Of a stretch of DNA of 64,000 nt, positions 1 to 9,786 are shown piece after piece (the stretch's first letter is position 1; each line of letters starts with the position of its first letter). The position numbers and the translations under genes are program-made. Origin of the DNA: JBEIHX01 sp040381075 (GTDB lineage Bacteria; Pseudomonadota; Alphaproteobacteria; Caulobacterales; Aquidulcibacteraceae); the NCBI GenBank assembly GCA_040381075.1, contig JBEIHX010000011.1, positions 1 to 64,000 of the forward strand. The letters are read 5' to 3'. The notes beneath the pieces were generated by a model. The model ran no database searches and was not told the DNA's origin. It was given only the letters and a program-made list of their open reading frames with translations.

Positions 1-239
1 AGGATTTTCCATTTCGCGGCCGAACCCGCTTCGAGGCGCCGGACGGCGCAACGCAGAAGATCTTCGGTCGCGCAGAAGATGTTGCGCGCGCCTACCGCGA
101 GCGCCTCGCGCACCACCGCGCGAGGCTAGCCGGCCTTGCCGATCAGTTTGGCATGGCGCTGGTGTCGCACCGCACGGACCACCCGCCCGCGCCAGCGCTC
201 TCGGCTGTCGCAGCGCACCTCGCGCGGACGCGCCGCTGA
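1..239 (+). CDS. DUF58 domain protein, C-terminal end (partial)
   Basis: Only the last 78 or so codons are in the window; the gene begins before base 1. The visible residues include DFPFRGRTRFEAPDG and, near the end, QFGMALVSHRTDHPPAPAL, typical of the C-terminus of DUF58 proteins with a von Willebrand-like fold. The stop codon TGA (237-239) shares its last base with the ATG of the next gene, so the two are translationally coupled. In alphaproteobacteria DUF58 genes usually follow a MoxR-type AAA ATPase and precede the DUF4159 and VWA-like genes seen here. Role in the family: presumed envelope or metal-cofactor maturation partner of MoxR; not established. Confidence 0.8.
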   Translation, partial: DFPFRGRTRFEAPDGATQKIFGRAEDVARAYRERLAHHRARLAGLADQFGMALVSHRTDHPPAPALSAVAAHLARTRR

Positions 240-2983
240 TGCTGACGCTCGGCCCCTTTGGTTTCGCCGCGCCCATGGTGCTCGCAGGCCTTCTCGCCCT
301 GCCGCTGATCTGGTGGCTTGTGAGAGCTCTGCCGCCCCAGCCACGGCGCAAGGTCTTCGCCCCATGGCGGCTGCTCCTTGGGCTGAAAGATGAAAATCAA
401 ACGCCGCAGCGCACCCCGCTGTGGCTCGTGCTGCTGCGTATCGCCGCCGCCGCACTCGCGCTGCTCGGCCTGTCACGCCCAACGCTGTTTCCAGCAAGCC
501 CAGGCGTCGAGGCGGGACAGCCAGTCCTGCTCGCCATCGACGACGGCTGGCCAAGCGCGCCCGTGTGGGACCAGGTGCGCGCGCAGGCGCTGAGCGCCAC
601 TGCCGAAGCCGAGCGGGCCGGTTCGCCGGTGACGCTCGTGTTCACCGCGCCGCAGCGCCAGCCGCTGGCGATCGCCGCCATCTCGCCCGACCGCGCCCGC
701 GCGATCCTGCAGCGCCATGAACCGTCGCCCTGGCGCCCCGATCAGGTCGATGCAGCCCGCAGGCTCAGCGAAGCCCGCCTGCAGGCCGGCCGGGTCGTCT
801 GGCTGAGCGATGGCCTCGCCCATCAGGGCGGAACCGACTTCGCCCAAGCCCTGGCGCGCGCCGGACGGCTGAGCGTGCGCACCCCGGCGCGGCTGGCCCG
901 CGCCATCACAGCCGTCGCGCCGGACGGTCAGGGTCTCGCCGTCACCCTCACCCGCCCGCAAGCCGGCGGGCGTGAGACCGCAGCGGTCTCGGCCGAAGGC
1001 CTGGACGGTCGCGACATCGCAGGCGCCAACGCTGAATTCGCGCCCGGCGCCACAACCGCCACAGCCCGCCTCGCCATTCCCGCCGAACTGCTGCGCCGGA
1101 CAGCCGCCGTGCGGCTCGACGCCAGCCCCAGCGCAGGCGCCGTGTCTTTGCTCGACACAGGTCTCGACAGGCCGTCGGTCGGGCTCGTGGAGGAAGGGGC
1201 GCGGCCTCAGCCGCTGCTCGCGGACCTGTACTACGTGGCCAAGGCGATCCGCCCCTTCGCCGACGCCCGCAGGGCGCGACTCGATACCCTGGTTGAGACC
1301 GGCGTCGACGTCATTGTTCTGGCCGATGTGGGCCGCCTCTCAGGCCCTGATCAGACGAAACTCGCCAGGTGGATCGAGGACGGCGGGCTGCTCATCCGCT
1401 TCGCCGGCCCGCGCCTCGCCGCCCAGGCGGATGAGCTCACGCCCACGCGTCTGCGCCCGGGCGCCCGCGCCTTCGGGTCGGCTCTCGGCTGGGACCGCCC
1501 GCAGGCTCTTGCAGAACCCGATGCGCAAAGCCCCTTCTACCGGCTCGCAATCCCGCAGGACGTACAGGTTTCCCAGATAACGCTCGCCGAGCCCACCGCT
1601 GACCCGGCTGTCAGGGTGTGGGCGCGTCTCGCCGACGGCGCCCCCCTGGTGACCGCAGCAGCGCGTGGCCGAGGCATGATTGTCCTGTACCATGTGACAG
1701 CAGGTCCGGCCTGGTCGAACCTGCCTCTCTCGGGATTGTATGTCGATATGCTCAAGCGAACCCTGGCCTTCGCAGGGCCATCCACAGCGCGCAGACAGTC
1801 GGGCGAAGGTCCGTGGACCCTGGCGCGCGGCCTGGATGGGTTCGGCCGATGGCGCGGGCCAGCCGCCACCGACACGCCAGCCAGCGCAGAAGCCTTTGCA
1901 ACAGGACGCGCCAGCCCGCAGACGCCGCCGGGGGTATGGCGGCGCGGCGGCGAAAGCGGCGTCCTGAATGCAGGGCGCGATCAGGCCCTGCGCCCGCTCG
2001 GGCCGCTGCCGGCCGGGGCGGTGCGCGAGGGCTACGCTGACGGGCGCGAACGCGCCCTCGCCGGGCCCCTCCTGGCTGGAGCGGCGCTGCTTATGCTGAT
2101 TGATGTCGTGGCCGCACTGTTCGTGCTCGGACGCTGGCCGCCCCCGCGCCCGCCGCGCCTGCGACCGAAGTCCGCCCTGCCCGGGGCCCGAACCAGCACG
2201 CTGATCGCCGTGTTCTGCAGCGCGGGACTCGCACTCGTGCTCGCTCCGCAGGCGCACAGCCAGACGCCGCCAAGCGCCATCGAGTTGAAGCTCGCCTATG
2301 TGCGCACCGGCGATGCCTCCCTCGACCGTATGGCGGAAGCGGGTCTGCGCGGCCTGTCGCGCGAACTCGCATGGCGCACGTCCGTAGAGCCTGGCGCTCC
2401 CATCGGCGTCGATCTGGAGCGGGACGACCTGTCGTTCTATCCCCTGCTGTTCTGGACGCCGCCAGCCGGCGCGCGCAGCCTTCCCCCGGCTACGCAGGCG
2501 CGTTTGAACGCGTACCTCAAGAACGGCGGCGCTCTCCTGATCGACACCCGAGACGCCGATCGGGCAGGACTGCGCGCCGCCGGCGAACGCCCGCTTGAAA
2601 TCCTTCTTGAGGGCATCGACGCACCGCCCCTGTCGCCCATCCCGCCCGACCATGTGCTCACCAAGGCATTCTATCTCCTCACGGAGTTTCCCGGCCGCGT
2701 CGGCGCAGGCCGGGTCTGGGTCGAGACGGCGCGCAGCGGCGAGCGTGATGACTTCGACGGAGTGTCTGCGCTCGTAATAGGCTCTTCAGACTGGGCCGGC
2801 GCCTGGGCGATTGACGCAGAAGGCAGACCAATGGCCGCAGTCGACGGCGGCGAGCGGGCCCGTGAACTGGCCATACGTTTCGGCATAAATGTCGTGATGT
2901 ACGCCCTTACCGGCAACTACAAGGCCGACCAGGTCCATGTCCCGGCGCTGCTTGAGCGCATGGGGCGGACGCCGATCCGATGA
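239..2983 (+). CDS. DUF4159 domain-containing membrane protein with BatA-like N-terminus
   Basis: 914 residues. The N-terminus has hydrophobic segments (about residues 13-30 and 60-80) typical of the BatA/aerotolerance N-terminal domain. The middle has amidotransferase-like segments (for example DVIVLADVGRLSG, DGGLLIRFAGPRL). Two membrane segments lie near residues 615-670, and from about residue 682 to the end is a DUF4159 domain (start ELKLAYVRTGD; LKNGGALLIDTRD inside it). The start overlaps the previous stop by one base. It is the middle gene of a DUF58-DUF4159-VWA cluster associated with MoxR ATPases. Probable inner-membrane protein with a large periplasmic part; biochemical function unknown. 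Confidence 0.85.
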   Translation: MLTLGPFGFAAPMVLAGLLALPLIWWLVRALPPQPRRKVFAPWRLLLGLKDENQTPQRTPLWLVLLRIAAAALALLGLSRPTLFPASPGVEAGQPVLLAIDDGWPSAPVWDQVRAQALSATAEAERAGSPVTLVFTAPQRQPLAIAAISPDRARAILQRHEPSPWRPDQVDAARRLSEARLQAGRVVWLSDGLAHQGGTDFAQALARAGRLSVRTPARLARAITAVAPDGQGLAVTLTRPQAGGRETAAVSAEGLDGRDIAGANAEFAPGATTATARLAIPAELLRRTAAVRLDASPSAGAVSLLDTGLDRPSVGLVEEGARPQPLLADLYYVAKAIRPFADARRARLDTLVETGVDVIVLADVGRLSGPDQTKLARWIEDGGLLIRFAGPRLAAQADELTPTRLRPGARAFGSALGWDRPQALAEPDAQSPFYRLAIPQDVQVSQITLAEPTADPAVRVWARLADGAPLVTAAARGRGMIVLYHVTAGPAWSNLPLSGLYVDMLKRTLAFAGPSTARRQSGEGPWTLARGLDGFGRWRGPAATDTPASAEAFATGRASPQTPPGVWRRGGESGVLNAGRDQALRPLGPLPAGAVREGYADGRERALAGPLLAGAALLMLIDVVAALFVLGRWPPPRPPRLRPKSALPGARTSTLIAVFCSAGLALVLAPQAHSQTPPSAIELKLAYVRTGDASLDRMAEAGLRGLSRELAWRTSVEPGAPIGVDLERDDLSFYPLLFWTPPAGARSLPPATQARLNAYLKNGGALLIDTRDADRAGLRAAGERPLEILLEGIDAPPLSPIPPDHVLTKAFYLLTEFPGRVGAGRVWVETARSGERDDFDGVSALVIGSSDWAGAWAIDAEGRPMAAVDGGERARELAIRFGINVVMYALTGNYKADQVHVPALLERMGRTPIR

Positions 2984-2993
2984 CGGCGCACCA

Positions 2994-5030
2994 ATGACCG
3001 GCCGCCTCGCCCTCGATCCACTCCTGGCGCTGCCATGGATCGTGGCGCTCAGCGTCCTCGCTGCAGCGGCCGTCGCCGTCTATGTCTGGCGCGGCGCGCC
3101 GGCCAGACTCATGCGCCTGCTTGCGCTCGGCGGGCTCATGCTGGTCCTTCTGAACCCCGTCTGGGTGCGCGAAGAACGCGCTCCCCTCAATGATGTCGTC
3201 GCTCTGATCGTGGACGCCTCGCAGTCCATGTCGCTGGAAAACCGGGCGACCGAGGCGACAGCGCAGGCCGATCGCCTGGAGCGGATGCTCAAGGCGATGC
3301 CCGGCGTCGAAGTGCGCCGGCGCGATGCGGTCGGCTCGCCGGCCGGAACCCAGCTTTACTCAGCCATCGAACAGACACTGGCGGACGTGCCGCCCGAGCG
3401 GATCGGGGCGAGCATCGTCATCACCGACGGTCAGATCGTAGACGCCCCGCGCGACCCCAAGGATGCGCGCGCAGTCGGCCCGCTGCACGCAGTCATCGTC
3501 GGCGACCCCAAAGCCGAGGACCGCAGGTTGGTCGTGACCGCTGCGCCGCGCTACGCCATCGTCGGCGAGCCAAGCGAGATCGATGTCCTGGTCGAGGACC
3601 CAGGGCGTTCAGGAACCGCGCAGATCACCCTCACCCTCAACGGCGAAAACCCGCGCACCGTTCAGGCCCCGCTCAATCAGCCCGCGAAAATCGCCATCGA
3701 GCTCGACCGGCGCGGACCGGCGGTGCTGGAACTTGCGACCCCGGTGCGCCCGGGCGAACTGACCGGCCTTAACAACCGGGCCGCCGTGACCATGTCAGGC
3801 GTGCGCGACCGGCTGCGAGTGCTGCTGGTGACCGGCGAACCCCACCAGGGCGCACGCGTCTGGCGCGACCTCCTGAAATCAGACCCGGCCGTCGACCTTG
3901 TGCATTTCACAATTCTGCGTCCGCCCGAAAAACAGGACGGCACGCCGGTGGAGGAGCTGTCGCTGATCGCATTTCCGACCCAGGAACTGTTTGTCGAAAA
4001 ACTCGCGCGCTTCGATCTCATCATCTTCGACCGCTACCGCCGGCGCGGCATCCTGCCGATGGCCTATTTCGAGAACATAGCCCGCTACGTGCGCAATGGT
4101 GGCGCACTCCTGGTCGCCGCCGGACCGCCCGACGCCGGCGAAGACAGCCTGTGGCGAACCCCCCTCGCCGATATCCTGCCCGCCGCCCCGACCGGCGGCA
4201 TCCTCGAGCAGCCATTCCGTCCAGCGATAACCGCCGACGGAGTGCGCCATCCCGTCACAGCGAGCCTGACAGCCCAAGCTCCGGGCTGGGGTCGGTGGTA
4301 CCGCCTCGTCGAAGCCGATGTCGCGCGCGGACGCGTGGTGATGGCCGGCGCCGGAGGCCGGCCGCTGCTGGTGCTCGACCGGGTTGGCGATGGCCGCATT
4401 GCCCAGGTGATGAGCGACCAGATGTGGCTGTGGGCGCGCGGCCATGACGGCGGCGGACCGCATGCCGAACTGCTGCGCCGCCTCGCCCACTGGCTGATGA
4501 AGGAGCCGGAGCTCGAAGAGGAACGCCTGACCGCAGAATCGCGCGGCGCCGACATCCGCATCACGCGGCGTACCTTCGGCCCGGCGCCGCAGTCCGCACG
4601 CATCGTCCAGCCGGACGGCGGCGTCGTCACCACGCCGTTTGCAATCGAACAGGCAGGCCTCTACGCAGCCACGCTTCCAGCCCCGCAGGTCGGGCTCTAC
4701 CGGGTCTCTCAGGGCGGACTGACCGCGCTCGTTGCGCAAGGCCCGCTCAATCCCGCGGAATACGCCAACGTGCGCGCCACCCCCGACATCCTCGCCCCCG
4801 CCGTCGCGGCCAGCCGCGGCGGCCTCGTGGCGGCCGGACGAGACCCGCCGCCCGACCTGCGTCGGGTGCAGAACCGCAGCGCCGCCGCCGGCAATGGCTG
4901 GTTCGGCGTCCGGGCGAACAAGGCCTATGCGGTCACCCGTTCGCAAACCACGCCCCTCCTGCCCGCCGTGCTGGCCGCCCTTGTGCTGCTCGCGATCACA
5001 ATGGCGGCATGGCGGCGCGAAGGGCGCTGA
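2994..5030 (+). CDS. VWA-like membrane protein with amidotransferase-like region
   Basis: 678 residues from the ATG at 2994, 11 bases after the DUF4159 stop; an in-frame upstream start at 2937 would lie inside the previous gene. Two N-terminal membrane segments (about residues 10-32 and 38-56) are followed by VDASQSMS, a DxSxS metal-binding (MIDAS) motif of von Willebrand A domains. The middle contains a class I amidotransferase-like region (FDLIIFDRYRRRG, NGGALLVAAGPPD), and the C-terminus is a single membrane helix followed by RREGR. It completes the DUF58-DUF4159 cluster and is probably an inner-membrane complex partner. No enzymatic role is evident. Confidence 0.8.
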   Translation: MTGRLALDPLLALPWIVALSVLAAAAVAVYVWRGAPARLMRLLALGGLMLVLLNPVWVREERAPLNDVVALIVDASQSMSLENRATEATAQADRLERMLKAMPGVEVRRRDAVGSPAGTQLYSAIEQTLADVPPERIGASIVITDGQIVDAPRDPKDARAVGPLHAVIVGDPKAEDRRLVVTAAPRYAIVGEPSEIDVLVEDPGRSGTAQITLTLNGENPRTVQAPLNQPAKIAIELDRRGPAVLELATPVRPGELTGLNNRAAVTMSGVRDRLRVLLVTGEPHQGARVWRDLLKSDPAVDLVHFTILRPPEKQDGTPVEELSLIAFPTQELFVEKLARFDLIIFDRYRRRGILPMAYFENIARYVRNGGALLVAAGPPDAGEDSLWRTPLADILPAAPTGGILEQPFRPAITADGVRHPVTASLTAQAPGWGRWYRLVEADVARGRVVMAGAGGRPLLVLDRVGDGRIAQVMSDQMWLWARGHDGGGPHAELLRRLAHWLMKEPELEEERLTAESRGADIRITRRTFGPAPQSARIVQPDGGVVTTPFAIEQAGLYAATLPAPQVGLYRVSQGGLTALVAQGPLNPAEYANVRATPDILAPAVAASRGGLVAAGRDPPPDLRRVQNRSAAAGNGWFGVRANKAYAVTRSQTTPLLPAVLAALVLLAITMAAWRREGR

Positions 5031-5233
5031 GGCCCCTTCCGGCGGGCCAAATCTGCGCTAACCTGCCCCAGGGGTTTGGGTTTGCGTGACAGCCCCGGGA
5101 TCGCCTGCGCGCGGCGGGCCTGCGCCGCAGCGCACGCACCAGGTCCCTCATGGCAAGCCTGACGAGGCCGGCCATGGCCAAGCCGCCCGCACGTCAACCG
5201 AGGCCTCGCGGCCGACCGGAAGGAAAGACAGCC

Positions 5234-6547
5234 ATGGCCAACGCCACCCTCGACCCCGCAACCAAGGGCGGCCCAGCAGGCGCCGGGTATTCGCCAGCCT
5301 ATGTCAACTACGCGCTCGCGATGCTCACGCTCGTCTTTACCCTGAATTTCCTTGATCGCCAGATCGTGACGATCCTCGCCGAGCCAATCAAGCAGGACCT
5401 CCAGCTGGCGGATTGGCAGCTCGGCATGATGGGCGGACTGGCTTTCGCCCTGTTCTATACCGTGCTGGGCATCCCCATAGCCCGCGTCGCGGACCAGTCC
5501 TCGGCCAATCGGGTGTGGATCATCTCCGGGGCCCTCGCGGTGTGGAGCGCCATGACGGCGCTGTGCGGGCTTGCCCAGAATTTCGTTCACCTGCTCCTCG
5601 CCCGGATCGGCGTTGGCGTCGGCGAGGCGGGATGCACGCCCCCCGCCCACTCGCTGATCGCTGATTACGTTCCGGCGGAGAAACGCGCCTCGGCGATCGC
5701 GCTCTACGGGCTCGGCATTCCAATCGGCACGCTGATCGCCTTCCTGGCAGGCGGCTGGATGGCCCAGGAGCTCGGCTGGCGCAATGCGTTCCTGCTCGTG
5801 GGCTTGCCAGGACTTGCGCTCGCCGCAATCACCGTGCTCACCCTGCGCGAACCACGCAGGGAGCGTGCAGGCGGCCCCGCCGGCGGCGCGCCCGGAGCCA
5901 CCTTCGGCGAGGCGCTGAAGGAAATCGCAACCAAGAAGAGTTTCTTTCACCTCGCCACAGCAGCGGCCCTGATCTCCTTCGTCGGCTACGGCTTCGCGTT
6001 CTTCCTGCCGTCCTTCTTTCAGCGAACGCATCAGATGAATATCGCCGAAGTCGGTTTCGCCCTCGGCATCATGAGCGGGGTGGCCGGCATCATCGGCATG
6101 TGGCTCGGCGGCCAGATCGGCGACTTCGGCGCCAAGAGGGACGTGCGCCTTTACGCCTGGGCGCCGGCCCTCGGCCTGATCGTGGGCGCCCCGTTCTTCC
6201 TCGCGGCCATGCTGCACGAAGACGCCACCACAGCCCTGTGGCTGCTCGCCGCGCCCACCTGTCTCAACGGTCTGTGGTACGGCCCGGCCTTCGCCGCCGT
6301 GCAGGGCCTCGTCGCACCACGCACCCGCGCCATGGCCGCAGCAGTGCTCCTGTTCATTGTGAACATTATTGGCCTCGGCCTCGGCCCTCTGGTGGTCGGC
6401 CTGCTGTCCGATGTGTTTGCGACAAGCCAAGGGCCGGCGGAGGGGTTGCGCAGCGCCCTCATCGTGGCGGGCCTTACCGGACTTTGGGCGGCGTTTCATT
6501 TCTGGAGGACGGGCGTTCATCTCAGGAACGAACTGAAGCTGAGCTGA
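5234..6547 (+). CDS. MFS transporter, spinster-like
   Basis: 437 residues from the ATG at 5234, chosen because AAGGAAAG lies just upstream; an ATG at 5150 would add 28 proline/arginine-rich residues before the first helix. The sequence shows about 12 hydrophobic helices, the opening TLNFLDRQIVTILAEPIKQD characteristic of spinster-type MFS proteins, and a conserved MFS loop (ADQSSANRVWII). A central hydrophilic loop lies near residue 210. The substrate cannot be told; relatives have been linked to sphingolipids, sugars, phthalates or glucarate. No operon partner: a 407-bp repeat-bearing gap follows. Confidence 0.85.
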   Translation: MANATLDPATKGGPAGAGYSPAYVNYALAMLTLVFTLNFLDRQIVTILAEPIKQDLQLADWQLGMMGGLAFALFYTVLGIPIARVADQSSANRVWIISGALAVWSAMTALCGLAQNFVHLLLARIGVGVGEAGCTPPAHSLIADYVPAEKRASAIALYGLGIPIGTLIAFLAGGWMAQELGWRNAFLLVGLPGLALAAITVLTLREPRRERAGGPAGGAPGATFGEALKEIATKKSFFHLATAAALISFVGYGFAFFLPSFFQRTHQMNIAEVGFALGIMSGVAGIIGMWLGGQIGDFGAKRDVRLYAWAPALGLIVGAPFFLAAMLHEDATTALWLLAAPTCLNGLWYGPAFAAVQGLVAPRTRAMAAAVLLFIVNIIGLGLGPLVVGLLSDVFATSQGPAEGLRSALIVAGLTGLWAAFHFWRTGVHLRNELKLS

Positions 6548-6954
6548 ACCGCGCGCTGTCGCGGACCGGCAGGACGGTGCGGCTGACGTTCATGCAGCGC
6601 GCCCTCGCGAGGCCCGTCGCCAGGCCCCCGTCGCCAGGCCCCCGTCGCCAGGCCCCCGTCGCCAGGCCCCCGTCGACGGGCAGGTCGACAGGCAGGTCGA
6701 CAGGCAGGTCGACAGGCAGGTCGACGGGGGGGGTCGACGGGCGGGGGGAAGGACAGACAGGGAAAAAGGCAGACAGGCAAGAACAGGGCGACAGGCCTGC
6801 GCGCACACAGCCCAAGCGGCCGTCCGGCAGGATCGCCGCCGCGAACGGCTTCAAACACGCGCCCCAATCGGACACTACGCGCCAACGGGCTCCTTGTAAG
6901 CCCCCGCAGGACACGTCATGAAGCCCCACGCAGCTCGCGCAATGGGATGACGGC
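6548..6954. repeat. Intergenic region with two adjacent tandem arrays (14-bp and 12-bp units)
   Basis: 407-bp gap. Positions 6616-6671 hold four exact copies of the 14-mer GTCGCCAGGCCCCC. They run directly into a 12-bp array from 6672 to about 6725 (unit GTCGACAGGCAG; first copy GTCGACGGGCAG), ending in a G-run and one more GTCGAC near 6734. The two units share only GTCG. Each unit of the second array contains the palindrome GTCGAC. Open frames crossing the arrays are repeat artefacts (low-complexity STCL or RRGPGDGG repeats). Nothing gene-like was seen in the remainder. Confidence 0.95.
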
Positions 6955-8313
6955 ATGACGCAGCACAGGTTCGATCTGGTGGTGATCGGGGGCGGATCGG
7001 GCGGAGTGCGCGCCGCCAGGGTGGCCGCGCAGCACGGCGCGCGCGTCGCGCTGGCGGAGGAATACCGCATGGGCGGAACCTGCGTGATCCGCGGGTGCGT
7101 GCCAAAGAAATACTTTGTCTACGCCGCCGAATACAGCAAGGCGATCGCACAGGCCCAGGCCTATGGCTGGACCAGCGGGCCAGCCATATTCTCCTGGCCG
7201 GTGCTCCGCGATGGCGTGCAGGAAGAAGTCACAAGACTCGAAGGCCTCTACCGAAGCAATCTCGAAGCCCGGGGCGTCACCCTCTTCAACACCCGCGCAA
7301 CACTGGCCTCACCCACCAAGGTTCGCCTGGCGACCGGCGAAACGCTCCATGCGGACAAAATCCTGATCGCCACGGGCGCCACGCCGCACCGCCCCGCAGA
7401 CCTGCCCGGGCAGGAACACGCCATCACGTCCAATGAGGCCTTCCTCCTGCCAGCCCTGCCGGAGGCGATGGTCGTCCAGGGCGGCGGCTATATCGCTGTC
7501 GAATTCGCCTCGATCCTCTCCGGTCTCGGCGTCGCAACAACCCTGGTGCACCGCGGCGAAATGATCCTGCGCGGCTTTGACGAGGATCTGCGACACCAGG
7601 CAGAAAGGAACCTCACCGCACACGGCGTCACTGTCATCACCTCGACCACGCTTACGGGCATCGACAGGATGCCCGAAGGCCTCAGAGTGACGCTGAGCGA
7701 TGGACGCAGCCTTTCCGCCGGCGGCGCGCTCCTCGCCATCGGCCGGACCCCGAACACCGTGGGCCTCGGTCTCGAGAAGGCTGGCGTCAATCTCACATCC
7801 CATGGCGCCGTCGCCGTTGACGAGTTCTCGCGGACAAACGTCGCGAACATATGGGCCGTCGGCGACGTCACCGACCGTATCGCGCTCACGCCCGTCGCCA
7901 TCCGCGAAGGCCACGCCTTCGCCGACAGCGTCTTTGGCGGACGCGAAACCCGCTTCGACCATGAAGATGTGGCCAATGCCGTTTTCGCCATCCCACCGAT
8001 CGCCAGCGTCGGCCTGAGCGAAGCCGCAGCAACGGCGAAATTCGGCTCAGTGCACGTCTACAAAGCGGAATTCCGCCCGATGAAGGCGATCCTCGCCGGC
8101 GATCAAACCAGGATGTTCATGAAACTTGTCGTTGAACCTGGAACGGATCGCGTGGCCGGCGTCCATATCGCTGGCGCGGACGCGCCCGAAATGATCCAGC
8201 TCGCCGCCATCGCAGTGAAAGCCGGTCTCACAAAGGCGCAATGGGACGCTACCTGCGCGGTGCACCCAACCGCCGCCGAAGAACTTGTGCTGATGCGCGA
8301 ACGCGCAAACTGA
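6955..8313 (+). CDS. gorA: Glutathione-disulfide reductase
   Basis: 452 residues, the usual family length. Catalyses NADPH-dependent reduction of glutathione disulfide in the cytoplasm. An FAD-binding GGGSGG lies at residues 12-17, the redox-active disulfide is C43/C48 in GGTCVIRGCVPKK, the NADPH-binding fold begins at QGGGYIAVEFAS, a second FAD segment is IWAVGDVTD, and the C-terminal catalytic His-Glu pair is H437/E442 in HPTAAEE. The arginine-containing stretch after the NADPH fold (VHRGEMILRGFD) fits NADP specificity. The esterase start follows 22 bases after the stop, so the two genes may be cotranscribed. Confidence 0.95.
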   Translation: MTQHRFDLVVIGGGSGGVRAARVAAQHGARVALAEEYRMGGTCVIRGCVPKKYFVYAAEYSKAIAQAQAYGWTSGPAIFSWPVLRDGVQEEVTRLEGLYRSNLEARGVTLFNTRATLASPTKVRLATGETLHADKILIATGATPHRPADLPGQEHAITSNEAFLLPALPEAMVVQGGGYIAVEFASILSGLGVATTLVHRGEMILRGFDEDLRHQAERNLTAHGVTVITSTTLTGIDRMPEGLRVTLSDGRSLSAGGALLAIGRTPNTVGLGLEKAGVNLTSHGAVAVDEFSRTNVANIWAVGDVTDRIALTPVAIREGHAFADSVFGGRETRFDHEDVANAVFAIPPIASVGLSEAAATAKFGSVHVYKAEFRPMKAILAGDQTRMFMKLVVEPGTDRVAGVHIAGADAPEMIQLAAIAVKAGLTKAQWDATCAVHPTAAEELVLMRERAN

Positions 8314-8334
8314 CGCATGCAGAGGAGGGACGCC

Positions 8335-9342
8335 ATGGTCCGCAAGACGAAAGACCCGCACGGGCGCGTTGAACGTATTTTCATCGACAGCGCAGCGCTC
8401 GCCGGAAATCCGCTCGGCGACGACCCACGCCGCGCCGTGGACGTCTACCTGCCTGCCGACCATGACGGCGCCGGCCTGCCCCTGCTGGTCGACATCGTCG
8501 GCTTCACCGGATCCGGACTGGCCCACACCAATTGGGTGGGCTTTCGGGAAAACGTGCCGGAGCGCCTGGACCGGCTGATCGCCGCTGGCGCCATGCCCCG
8601 CGTCGCCGTGGCGTTTCCCGACTGTTTCACCCGGCTCGGAGGCAACCAGTACATCAACTCGGCAGGCGTCGGACGGTGGGCGGATTTCCTGCTTGCCGAG
8701 ATGCTGCCGGAGGTCGAACGGCGCTACGGCTGCGGCGGCCAGGGCAAACGTGGCGTCTTTGGCAAGTCCTCCGGCGGCTACGGCGCAATCACTCACGCTC
8801 TCGACCATGCTGATGTCTGGTCGGCCGCAGCCTGCATGTCCGGCGATATGGCCTTTGAACTGTGCTACCTGCCGGACATGCCCCAAACCCTGCGCGCCCT
8901 CGCACGCTGCGGTCTATCCATCGAGACATGGTTCCATGCTTTCGAGGCCAAACTCAAACCAGACAACGCCGATCTGCATGTGATCAACGTGCTCGCAATG
9001 GCCGCCTTCTATGATCCCGACCCTGGATCTTTCCTGCACATCCGCCTGCCGGTCGACGTCTCCACCTGCGAAATCATCGAGGAGCGCTGGGCCAATTGGC
9101 TGGCCCACGACCCCCTCACCAAGCTCCCGCATCGGCTCGATGCGCTGAAGAGCCTCAAGGGGCTCTACATTGATTGCGGCGTGGACGATCAGTACAACCT
9201 CGTCTACGGAGCCCGCCGGTTTGCGCGCGCCCTGCAGATGCACGGCGTCGCCCATGTCTACGAAGAGTACCCGGACGACCATACCGGCGTCGATTACCGC
9301 CTCGATCGCGCCCTGCCGTTTCTCGCCAAGGCCCTAACGTAG
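8335..9342 (+). CDS. Alpha/beta-hydrolase esterase, enterochelin esterase-like
   Basis: 335 residues from the ATG at 8335, which has a strong GAGGAGGG site just upstream; an ATG at 8317 lacks one. The nucleophile elbow GKSSGGYGA places the catalytic serine at about residue 145. DDQYNLVYGARRF and later DDHTGVDYR are likely to supply the acid and histidine. This matches putative esterases of the esterase D/enterochelin esterase fold. There is no signal peptide, so it is cytoplasmic. Substrate unknown; following gorA by 22 bases, a thiol-ester or glutathione-conjugate substrate is conceivable but unproven. The last 9 bases overlap the convergent DUF2853 gene. Confidence 0.75.
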   Translation: MVRKTKDPHGRVERIFIDSAALAGNPLGDDPRRAVDVYLPADHDGAGLPLLVDIVGFTGSGLAHTNWVGFRENVPERLDRLIAAGAMPRVAVAFPDCFTRLGGNQYINSAGVGRWADFLLAEMLPEVERRYGCGGQGKRGVFGKSSGGYGAITHALDHADVWSAAACMSGDMAFELCYLPDMPQTLRALARCGLSIETWFHAFEAKLKPDNADLHVINVLAMAAFYDPDPGSFLHIRLPVDVSTCEIIEERWANWLAHDPLTKLPHRLDALKSLKGLYIDCGVDDQYNLVYGARRFARALQMHGVAHVYEEYPDDHTGVDYRLDRALPFLAKALT

Positions 9343-9651
9343 CGCCTCAAGCCGGCCAAGGCGCTCCGCCAACAGATAATAGAAGGTGACGCGGCTCTTG
9401 TTGCGATCCGCCCGCATTCGCGTCACGACAGCCTGGATCTCGCCGTCGATCTCCATATCCGACAGAGCCGCATCCAGACGCTTCTTGACGAACGTCTCAC
9501 GGATGCGTGTGAGCTCCGCACGGTCACGGCTTGCAACCAGCGCCGCATCCGCATCGCCCAACGTGACGCCCAGATAACGCACGATGCCAGCAACTGCGGC
9601 GGCGTCGACCGTGTAGCGGGCCAGGTCTGCGATATGTTCGTCCAGCGTCAT
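9334..9651 (-). CDS. DUF2853 family protein
   Basis: 105 residues, all helical in appearance. The C-terminal RADRNKSRVTFYYLLAERLG is the hallmark of DUF2853, and the N-terminal part (AGIVRYLGVTLGDADAALVA) also fits. The family is a small cytoplasmic protein of unknown function found widely in alphaproteobacteria and Bacteroidetes. Its 3' end overlaps the convergent esterase gene by 9 bases. Confidence 0.85.
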   Translation of the reverse strand: MTLDEHIADLARYTVDAAAVAGIVRYLGVTLGDADAALVASRDRAELTRIRETFVKKRLDAALSDMEIDGEIQAVVTRMRADRNKSRVTFYYLLAERLGRLEALR

Positions 9652-9786
9652 GGGGTCTGCCTCAATCTCAGCGCCCCCAGGACCCTCTCAGGCGCGGGCG
9701 CGGTCGGGACCAGGAGTGCGTCAGACAACGATCCTGCGGTGATTCACGCATTGACGCAGCCGGCAGGCGTCTGCCAAGCGGTCGCC

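Noticed and set aside
1340..2653. Long open frame antisense to the DUF4159 gene (437 codons)
   Set aside because: It is a GC-rich antisense shadow with no family motifs, and the plus-strand gene is clearly coding.
3879..6520. Long minus-strand open frames opposite the VWA-like and MFS genes
   Set aside because: Both lie wholly opposite well-supported genes and read as low-complexity His/Gly/Arg sequence.
6616..6725. CRISPR-like array
   Set aside because: Units are 12-14 bp without spacers, and there are no cas genes in the window.
6100..6921. Plus-strand frame across the end of the MFS gene and the 14/12-bp arrays
   Set aside because: Its length comes from arrays without stop codons, and the product is an arginine-rich repeat peptide.
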